Below are positions 58,931 through 64,000 of a DNA stretch of 64,000 nt, one piece after another; positions within the stretch are counted from its first letter, which is position 1; every line of letters starts with the position of its first letter. Below the pieces are notes generated by a model, which saw only the letters and a program-made list of their open reading frames with translations, did no database searches and had not been told where the DNA came from. Source of the stretch: Paractinoplanes aksuensis (GTDB lineage: Bacteria; Actinomycetota; Actinomycetes; Mycobacteriales; Micromonosporaceae); assembly GCF_024137025.1 (NCBI RefSeq), contig NZ_JAMYJR010000051.1:1-64000 (forward strand), in the 5' to 3' direction. A program made the position numbers and the translations under genes.

Positions 58931-59446
58931 ATGAGTGGACTCGGACCTGTCGCCTGGCCACCGCCCCCGATCCGCACCGAGCGGCTCGTCCTGCGTGGAT
59001 CCGAGGCCCGGGACCGGCCGTCGTTCCTCGAGCTGCTGGCCTCGGCCGAGGTGCACACCTATCTGGGCGGTCCCCAGTCGGTGGACGACCTGCCCGAGGT
59101 GCCCGAGCGGTGGCCCGGAAGCTTCGTCGTGGAGCTCGACGGGGCGATGATCGGCCAGGTCCTGCTGCGGCGGGCGACCGGGACCCGCCGCCCGGCCGCC
59201 GTGGGCCGGGTCGACCTCGGTTACCTGTTCCTGCCGCGGGCGTGGGGATCCGGATACGCCACCGAGGCGTGCGCGGCTGCGCTCGACTGGTTCGACCGCG
59301 CGCTCCCCGGCGAGCCCGTGGTGCTGTTCACCCGGAGCGCCAACGTCGCCTCGATGCGGCTGGCCGCCAAGCTGGGCTTCACCGAGGTCGAGCGGTTCGA
59401 GGCGTGGGGCGCGGAACAGTGGCTGGGCGAGCGGATCAGCCGATAG
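58931..59446 (+). CDS. GNAT-family N-acetyltransferase
   Basis: A 171-residue RimJ/RimL-like acetyltransferase. The N-terminal strand IRTERLVLRGSEARDRPSFL is followed by VDLGYLFLPRAWGSGYATEA, containing the acetyl-CoA pyrophosphate-binding R/Q-x2-G-x-G/A motif, and SANVASMRLAAKLGFTEVER at the C-terminus. It probably acetylates an amino group of a protein, drug or metabolite. The ATG at 58931 is the first start before the conserved strand. The 3' end overlaps the convergent lipoprotein gene by 11 bp. Confidence 0.9.
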   Translation: MSGLGPVAWPPPPIRTERLVLRGSEARDRPSFLELLASAEVHTYLGGPQSVDDLPEVPERWPGSFVVELDGAMIGQVLLRRATGTRRPAAVGRVDLGYLFLPRAWGSGYATEACAAALDWFDRALPGEPVVLFTRSANVASMRLAAKLGFTEVERFEAWGAEQWLGERISR

Positions 59447-60224
59447 TGAGCCGGGCGCCGTGCAGGGTCACGTACCAGTCCGAGTCGGTGAAGTCCGGCC
59501 CGGTCTCGGGCCCGATGTAGGCGTCGAGGTGCCGGCTGCCACCCAGCCCCGGCGTGAACTCGTCGGTGATCAGCCAGGACGCCCGGCGCAGGGCGGCACA
59601 GGTCGTACCGGGCAGGGCCGAGCCGTCGTCCTGGCGTCCGCAGGCGCTGATGGTGAAGCGGGTGCCGTAAGGCAGCACGCCGGGGTCGGCCGCCGCCGAG
59701 ACGAACGGCACCAGGGCCCGCCCGTCGGCACTGCGCGGCTGCGAATCGAGCCAGAACCCGATGTCGTACGACCAATTGAGGTACCGACCGGAGGCCGTAC
59801 GCCCGGTCCCCTCGTCCTCCACCGCCTGGACGAAGTCCTCCGGGTAGGTGCCGAGATCGTCGTCGCCGTTGGAGCAGTCCAGCTTGAGGCAGCCGGTGAC
59901 CGCGCGCGGGTCCCCGTCGTGGAACTTCTCGACCGCCGTGTAATAGACGGTGACCTCCCAGCCGTCGCTGACCCGACCCGAGCTACGGCTGGTCGTGCGG
60001 GACGGCGACGGCGTCGGCCCGGCGCTCGTCCGGGGTGACGGCGGCAGCCCGAAGTCCGGAAAGTCCAACGCCGGCCACGACGGCCGCACCTGCGCCGCGC
60101 TCGGCGCGACGCGCGCCGACGGGCCGACCGTGACCTCGGCCGCGCCACTCCGAGCCCCCGGATCCGTACCGCAGCTGGACGCCACCACGACCAGTCCAAC
60201 CCACAAAATGCGACATAGGCGCAT
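59436..60224 (-). CDS. 3D-domain (MltA-like) lipoprotein
   Basis: A 262-residue exported protein. The signal peptide ends in a lipobox-like VVASSC. A Ser/Pro/Arg-rich linker leads to a double-psi beta-barrel '3D' domain: VLPYGTRFTISACGRQDDGS and LITDEFTPGLGGSRHLDAYI, where the three Asp residues define the fold. Two internal cysteine pairs are likely disulfides. Similar domains occur in lytic transglycosylases of the MltA type, but the sugar-binding remainder is not evident. The ATG at 60224 has no clear ribosome site and may be leaderless. Confidence 0.75.
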   Translation of the reverse strand: MRLCRILWVGLVVVASSCGTDPGARSGAAEVTVGPSARVAPSAAQVRPSWPALDFPDFGLPPSPRTSAGPTPSPSRTTSRSSGRVSDGWEVTVYYTAVEKFHDGDPRAVTGCLKLDCSNGDDDLGTYPEDFVQAVEDEGTGRTASGRYLNWSYDIGFWLDSQPRSADGRALVPFVSAAADPGVLPYGTRFTISACGRQDDGSALPGTTCAALRRASWLITDEFTPGLGGSRHLDAYIGPETGPDFTDSDWYVTLHGARLTIG

Positions 60225-60355
60225 TAAGTGAGAATGCCAGTTCTCGACCGCCCGCGCAGAACTCCCCGGCCAACGGTCGCCAGCTCTTCTCTCCGCGCAC
60301 CCATGTTGGCTGGGCCGGGCGCCGGCGGAGCCGTGCGAACCGGATCCGGCGGGTG

Positions 60356-60574
60356 TCACCAGTGCAAGCGCTTGGCTTTCATGTCGACGCCCCGACGGGG
60401 CCCAGACGACCGGGACCGGCGCCACAGCACCCACAGGGCACCCATCGCCACACCCTGCACCACCAAGAGGAAGGTCTCCCAGCCCGGCTGACCGTCGAAA
60501 ACAAAGGCGCGCAAGCCGATCGCCCCCAGCCCTACAACGGTGGCGACGGCAATCAGTGTCCGGCGGAGTTTCAT
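60356..60574 (-). CDS. Small two-span membrane protein
   Basis: A 72-residue protein with two spans (TLIAVATVVGLGAIGLRAFV and FLLVVQGVAMGALWVLWRRS) and a basic tail (RSSGPRRGVDMKAKRLHW). Its ATG overlaps the TGA of the hydrolase gene (ATGA), so the two are co-translated. The function is unknown. Confidence 0.7.
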   Translation of the reverse strand: MKLRRTLIAVATVVGLGAIGLRAFVFDGQPGWETFLLVVQGVAMGALWVLWRRSRSSGPRRGVDMKAKRLHW

Positions 60575-61179
60575 GCCCGCCCCGCCCGGACCTGCCGGAC
60601 GACGTCGCGGCTCACCTCGAGCACCTCGTCGGGATGCGTGAGCTGCGCGTTGTGGTCGGCCCCGGGCCACGAGACGAGCTCGACCCAGGCCGCCCGGACA
60701 TCCGGCCGGGTCGCCCGCCGAAGGTGCCGGTTCACCCCGACCGCCCCGATCAGCGGCTGCACCACCCGCCCGAGCACCGGAAGCCGATGCAGCCGTTCGA
60801 CGGTCCCCATGGTCTGCGTGAGCCGCCTGGCCATGACAGCATCGTTGACCGGCGACGGATCGATCAGCACAACCCCGGCCACATCCGCCGGATAGTCCCG
60901 CGCGAACAACGCCGCCACCGCTCCACCCAGACTCTGCCCGATCACCACCACCGGACCCAGCCCCGCCTCAGCCACGGTGGCATGCAGATCAGCCGCAGCC
61001 CGAGCCAGCGACCCGCCCACACCCGAAGCACCGGTCCCCGGCCGATCGTGCAGGATCACCCGGCATCCCGGATCCGCCACGAGCCCCTCAACCAGCCCCG
61101 GAAAGAACCCGGCCACCGCCGCCGCCCCACCCGGCAGCAACAGCACCCCCGGCCCGCCCACCCCACGAATGTCGAGCAT
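60571..61179 (-). CDS. Alpha/beta hydrolase
   Basis: A 202-residue hydrolase: oxyanion region GVLLLPGGAAAVAGFF, an early RVILHDRPGTGASG, the nucleophile elbow VVIGQSLGGAVAALF with the G-x-S-x-G Ser, an acid near VVLIDPSP, and a likely catalytic His in WPGADHNAQLTH. The lid is short. The substrate is unknown. The ATG at 61179 begins LDIRGVGGPG. It is the first gene of a two-gene unit with the small membrane protein. Confidence 0.85.
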   Translation of the reverse strand: MLDIRGVGGPGVLLLPGGAAAVAGFFPGLVEGLVADPGCRVILHDRPGTGASGVGGSLARAAADLHATVAEAGLGPVVVIGQSLGGAVAALFARDYPADVAGVVLIDPSPVNDAVMARRLTQTMGTVERLHRLPVLGRVVQPLIGAVGVNRHLRRATRPDVRAAWVELVSWPGADHNAQLTHPDEVLEVSRDVVRQVRAGRA

Positions 61180-61482
61180 CCGCCCACCCTAAAGCCTCAA
61201 CACCCGCCACCAGCACCACAGCGCCCGTGCCGACGCTCAGCGCGCCGCCGAGCAACCGCGTTCGAGAGATGCGGCTGCGGCCGGCAGAATCACGGACCCA
61301 CCGCAGCCGCCCCAAGCCCAGCCCACCTCAGCTCGGCACCCTCAGCCTCAGCCCCAGCGCAGCATGCCCAACGCGGCCGGCCTCGCTCGGAACACTTAGC
61401 CCCAGCCCAACGCAGCGGGCCTCGCGCAGCCGACTCTCGCGCGGTAGGCCCTCGCGCATGGGACGCAACGGCGCCGCAGAAG
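61180..61482. other. 303-bp spacer without a gene
   Basis: The stretch between the hydrolase and DedA genes is C-rich with short imperfect repeats (CCTCAGC, GGCCTCGC, CCCAGC). Open frames in it read as low-complexity Ser/Arg/Pro and have no codon bias. No promoter, tRNA or clear hairpin was recognised. It probably holds the promoter of the hydrolase operon and the 3' region of the DedA operon. Confidence 0.6.
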
Positions 61483-62115
61483 TCAGGCGGACCCTTGCCG
61501 GGTCAGCTCGGGAACCCCTGGAGTGGCCGGCTCGGGCGCCACGGGCCTCTTCGACGGGCGGCGGCGGATCAGCTCGCCCAGCAGGGCGACACCCAGGGCG
61601 ACACCGAGACCGGCCACCAGCCCCATCGCGGGGTTGGACTCGAAGGCGGCACCACCCAGATAACCGATGATTCCCGAGTACGTGGCCCACAGCGCAGCGG
61701 CCACGGCCGCGAACCCGGAGAAGCGAGCCAACGGGTATCCCGTGGCACCCGCTCCCGTAACCACCGCCGTACGACCGCCCGGAACGAAGCGACCCGCGAT
61801 GATCAGCGCACCCCCACGACGGTGCAGATGCGAAGCCATCCGATCCGCGGCCCACCCCAGACGGCCGCCACCCCGCCCGTTCCGGAGCCACCATCGACCG
61901 AGCCCATAGCCCAAGTGATCGCCGACGAAAGCGCCCACCGCAGCCAGCAAGATGATCAGCGACAACGACGGCACTCCCGAAACCGCAAACACCGCTGCCG
62001 CAATGACAACAGTCTCCGAAGGCACGGCCGGCAGCACAGCGTCGAGCATCGCCAGCACAAAGATCACGGCGTAGATCGCCGGAGAGGCCATGGCGCCCTC
62101 GATCAGCTCCATCAT
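61483..62115 (-). CDS. DedA-family membrane protein
   Basis: A 210-residue DedA/SNARE-associated-like protein. An N-terminal re-entrant helix region (AVIFVLAMLDAVLPAVPSET) is followed by the family GDHLGYGLGRW and FVPGGRTAVVTGAGATGYPL motifs, the latter holding the conserved Arg, and C-terminal spans. DedA proteins are phospholipid (undecaprenyl phosphate or phosphatidylethanolamine) flippases or proton-dependent transporters. The ATG at 62115 overlaps the stop of the DUF998-like gene. The upstream partners are a glycosyltransferase and a repeat-rich DUF998 protein, so a lipid-linked sugar role is plausible. Confidence 0.85.
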   Translation of the reverse strand: MMELIEGAMASPAIYAVIFVLAMLDAVLPAVPSETVVIAAAVFAVSGVPSLSLIILLAAVGAFVGDHLGYGLGRWWLRNGRGGGRLGWAADRMASHLHRRGGALIIAGRFVPGGRTAVVTGAGATGYPLARFSGFAAVAAALWATYSGIIGYLGGAAFESNPAMGLVAGLGVALGVALLGELIRRRPSKRPVAPEPATPGVPELTRQGSA

Positions 62116-63485
62116 TCCCGTTCCACCCCCTCGACCACCCACGCACACACCCCGACCACAACCAGCACGAGCGCCAGCAAAATGCGCTCAGCCAGCCCCG
62201 CATACGGAAAGAGCTCAGCCCCGAACAACACCGCCGGCCCATGCGCCACCCCGAACGCAACACAGGCCGCCAGGGCCGCCAATCCCACCCCCCGAAGCAC
62301 CCGAACCCGCCCCGCCTCCACCCACAACCCACCCACCCACTCCCGAGGACGCTCCACCTCACCCCGCCTTCCAGCTCCCACACCCAAGACGAAACGTTCC
62401 GTCTCACTCAGCCGCCTCACCGCCCGCCGCGAAACGAAACGGCTCGTCCCGCCCTGCCGACCGGCCCGCCGCCGCAGGACGACCCGTTTCGTCTCGCCCT
62501 CCTGACCAGCCGCCCAGCGCAACACGAAACGTCTCGTCCCGCCCTCTCGACCAGCCGCCTGGCGCGAGACGAAACGGCCCGTCTCGCCTTGCTGCCCGAC
62601 CGCCCGGCGCAACACGAAACGGCCCGCCTCGCCTTGCTGCCCGACCACGCCACGCGAGACGAAACGGCCCGTCTCGCCTTGCTGCCCGACCACGCGACGC
62701 GAAACGAAACGGCTCGTCCCGCCCTGGTGATCGGCCCGACGGCGCGGAACGACACGTGTCGTTTCGCCTTGCTGCCCGACCGCCCGGGGCGAAACGAAAC
62801 GGCTCGTTTCGGGTTGGCGGGCGGCGGCCTCGGCGAGCAGCAGCGCGATCAGCGGCGGTAGCGCGGCCATCAAGCCCGCCCCGAGCCGGTGCACCATCGC
62901 TACCCACCCCGGTTCAGTGCCGGGCAGGTTGGTGGGGAAGAACGCCACCGCCACCATGGCCGCGCACCACACGCCGAGCAGCCACTGGACCGCCCAAGCC
63001 CGGGGCAGAGCCCGCCGCACCCCCGCGAGAAGCCACATCCCGCTGAGTGCCAGACCGCACGCCGCCACTATCAGCAGCAGCGCGCCGGGCACGGTCTGCA
63101 CCGCGTCACTCAGCATCTCGTTCAGCGGGTCGGCGTCCCCGACCAGGAGCAGCGCCACCCCCGCCACGGTGGCCACCGCCAGGCTCGCCTGCGCGTTCCA
63201 GAACCAGCGCCGCCGGCCCACACCCACCCCCGCCTGCCCGTTCCAGAACCAGCGCGGCCGGGCACCGCCCGCACCCGCCCGCGCATTCCAGAACCAGCGC
63301 CGCCGGCCCACACCCACCCCCGCCTGCCCGTTCCCCAACCAGCGCCGCCGGCCAACGCCCGCACCCGCCTGGCTGGACGACTTCCGCCGAGCCGGGCCAC
63401 GGCCCGGCGCCGCAGGAGCGGGATCGATCTCCAAGGGAGTCGGCTGCGAAGCGGTCGTCTGGCTGTGGACGGCCGGCGCTGTCAC
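62112..63485 (-). CDS. DUF998-like membrane protein with two 15-residue repeat arrays
   Basis: A 457-residue protein. Residues about 36-95 are four 15-residue repeats (AGVGVGRRRWFWNAQ-like) before the first span. Spans at about 100-230 (SLAVATVAGVALLLVG, ALLLIVAACGLALSGMWLL, AAMVAVAFFPTNLPGTEP, LMAALPPLIALLLA) match DUF998. Residues about 216-366 are ten 15-residue repeats (ETGRFVSRRAVGQQG-like). Two C-terminal spans follow. A normal DUF998 has no such repeats. The GTG start overlaps the glycosyltransferase stop (GTGA), and its own stop overlaps the DedA start (ATGA), so the operon is tightly coupled. Confidence 0.75.
   Translation of the reverse strand: MTAPAVHSQTTASQPTPLEIDPAPAAPGRGPARRKSSSQAGAGVGRRRWLGNGQAGVGVGRRRWFWNARAGAGGARPRWFWNGQAGVGVGRRRWFWNAQASLAVATVAGVALLLVGDADPLNEMLSDAVQTVPGALLLIVAACGLALSGMWLLAGVRRALPRAWAVQWLLGVWCAAMVAVAFFPTNLPGTEPGWVAMVHRLGAGLMAALPPLIALLLAEAAARQPETSRFVSPRAVGQQGETTRVVPRRRADHQGGTSRFVSRRVVGQQGETGRFVSRGVVGQQGEAGRFVLRRAVGQQGETGRFVSRQAAGREGGTRRFVLRWAAGQEGETKRVVLRRRAGRQGGTSRFVSRRAVRRLSETERFVLGVGAGRRGEVERPREWVGGLWVEAGRVRVLRGVGLAALAACVAFGVAHGPAVLFGAELFPYAGLAERILLALVLVVVGVCAWVVEGVERE
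62389..62838 (-). repeat. Ten-unit 45-bp array with a palindrome in each unit
   Basis: ACGAAACG or a close variant (ACGACACG, ACGACCCG) occurs at exactly 45-bp steps, beginning at 62389, 62434, 62479, 62524, 62569, 62614, 62659, 62704, 62749 and 62794. Most units carry a dyad, for example GCGAGACG/CGTCTCGC at 62564-62587 and the perfect AACGACACGTGTCGTT at 62748-62763. Each unit encodes 15 residues in the DUF998-like gene. The exact period keeps the frame open. Confidence 0.9.
63202..63381 (-). repeat. Four-unit 45-bp array near the DUF998-like start
   Basis: AACCAGCGC is repeated at 63202, 63247, 63292 and 63337, exactly 45 bp apart, with flanking GCCGGCC and ACACCCACCC. The units encode basic, aromatic 15-residue repeats (RRRWFWN). 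The sequence is unrelated to the larger array but has the same period. Confidence 0.88.
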
Positions 63486-64000
63486 GCGGCGACCTCGGCC
63501 GGGCGGGGGGCCTTGCGGATCGCGTACAGCTGCTCGAAAGCCGCCACAGTCCGCGACTCGTCGTGCTGCTCGGCCACCGCCCGGGCCTTGCGGCCCATCG
63601 CCTCGGCCTGTTGCGGGTCGCACAGCAGCGTCACCAACCGGTCGGCCAGCGCGTCGCTGTCGCCGGGCGGGAAGAGGTACCCCGTCACGTCGTTCTCGAC
63701 CAGGTGGGGCAGGGCGGCCGCGTCCGCGCCGACGACCGGGCGGCCGCTGGCCATCGCCTCGAGCGTCACCAGGCTCTGCAATTCGGCCGTCCCGGCGTTC
63801 ACGAAGACCGTCGTGGCCGCGTACGCCGAAGCCAGGTCGGTATCGGCGACGTAGCCGGTGAACGTGACGTGCTCGCCCACGCCCACCGAAGCGGCCAGGG
63901 CGGTCAGCTTGCGCCGCTCCGCGCCCGAACCCACCAGCAGCAGCTGGGCGTCGATGCTGCGGCGCACGACCGCGAACGCCCGGATCACCACGTCCAGGTT
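63482..64000 (-). CDS. GT4-type glycosyltransferase, 3' part
   Basis: The gene enters from beyond the window edge; 172 C-terminal codons are present. They include the GT4 second Rossmann domain: AQLLLVGSGAERRKLTALAA, VTFTGYVADTDLASAY and the sugar-nucleotide motif ELQSLVTLEAMASGRPVVGA, with the E-x7-E pattern. It resembles MgtA/Mgs-type lipid or mannosyl transferases. It is the first gene seen of an operon with the DUF998-like and DedA proteins; its TGA overlaps the DUF998 start by 4 bp. The 5' half is not in the window. Confidence 0.88.
   Translation of the reverse strand, partial: NLDVVIRAFAVVRRSIDAQLLLVGSGAERRKLTALAASVGVGEHVTFTGYVADTDLASAYAATTVFVNAGTAELQSLVTLEAMASGRPVVGADAAALPHLVENDVTGYLFPPGDSDALADRLVTLLCDPQQAEAMGRKARAVAEQHDESRTVAAFEQLYAIRKAPRPAEVAA

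Noticed and set aside
62389..62838. Possible CRISPR array (regular 45-bp repeats)
   Set aside because: There are no unique spacers between repeats, the units run head to tail within one open reading frame and no cas genes are present. It is a coding tandem repeat.

Overview
The window is very GC-rich DNA with strong G/C preference at third codon positions, many GTG starts, frequent 4-bp ATGA/GTGA gene overlaps and few spacers. The gene families (EACC1/CHAT conflict proteins, CGNR and MmyB-type regulators, large LuxR-type ATPases, malectin-bearing subtilase, DUF998 proteins) point to a filamentous actinomycete, most likely of the Micromonosporaceae (Actinoplanes-like). No rRNA, tRNA, CRISPR array, insertion sequence or plasmid/phage module was found, so the genus is inference.

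Layout. 0-1.7 kb: SRPBCC/ArsR operon with two near-identical operators, next to the truncated ends of a sigma factor and a DHFR-like gene. 1.7-7 kb: an AI-2E transporter, then a tightly coupled four-gene operon (EACC1, TPR-like protein, unknown protein, CHAT protease), the best candidate for an undescribed conflict system. 7-13 kb: CGNR regulator/MFS pair, a MerR-glyoxalase fusion with a classic 19-bp-spacer promoter, ATP-dependent DNA ligase, VOC protein, lipoprotein. 13-16 kb: pectate lyase remnant, methyltransferase, amino-acid permease, Lrp remnant. 16-23 kb: Fpg/Nei glycosylase, FGGY kinase, DUF1697, LPVTG surface protein, cyclic-phosphate receiver, ASCH-HhH protein, YdeI-like protein and small membrane or lipoproteins. 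23-30 kb: DUF1963 and two paralogous S9 peptidases around a TPR-like protein and an aldo/keto reductase. 30-38.6 kb: more remnants (STAS, sugar dehydrogenase, SDR), MmyB-type regulator, HAD phosphatase, two-component system with a small secreted protein, LuxR-type ATPase. 38.6-45.6 kb: MOSC-reductase fusion, kinase with an internal stop, Nudix and shortened ABC permease, secreted CHAP protein with six 40-residue repeats, FAD monooxygenase/MarR operon with a palindromic operator. 45.8-47.7 kb: lower-GC RloA/RloB-type defence pair. 47.7-58.6 kb: WD40-like lipoprotein, second LuxR-type ATPase, 2,022-residue subtilase. 58.6-64 kb: methyltransferase remnant, GNAT, 3D-domain lipoprotein, hydrolase, and a coupled operon of glycosyltransferase, DUF998 protein with two 15-residue repeat arrays, and DedA protein.

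Two themes stand out. First, two probable immunity or conflict modules lie 40 kb apart. Second, there are many gene remnants made by small deletions; two of these join the 5'-truncated halves of divergent gene pairs (near 1,290 and 15,385). They look like real decay but could partly be assembly artefacts and need read-level checking.
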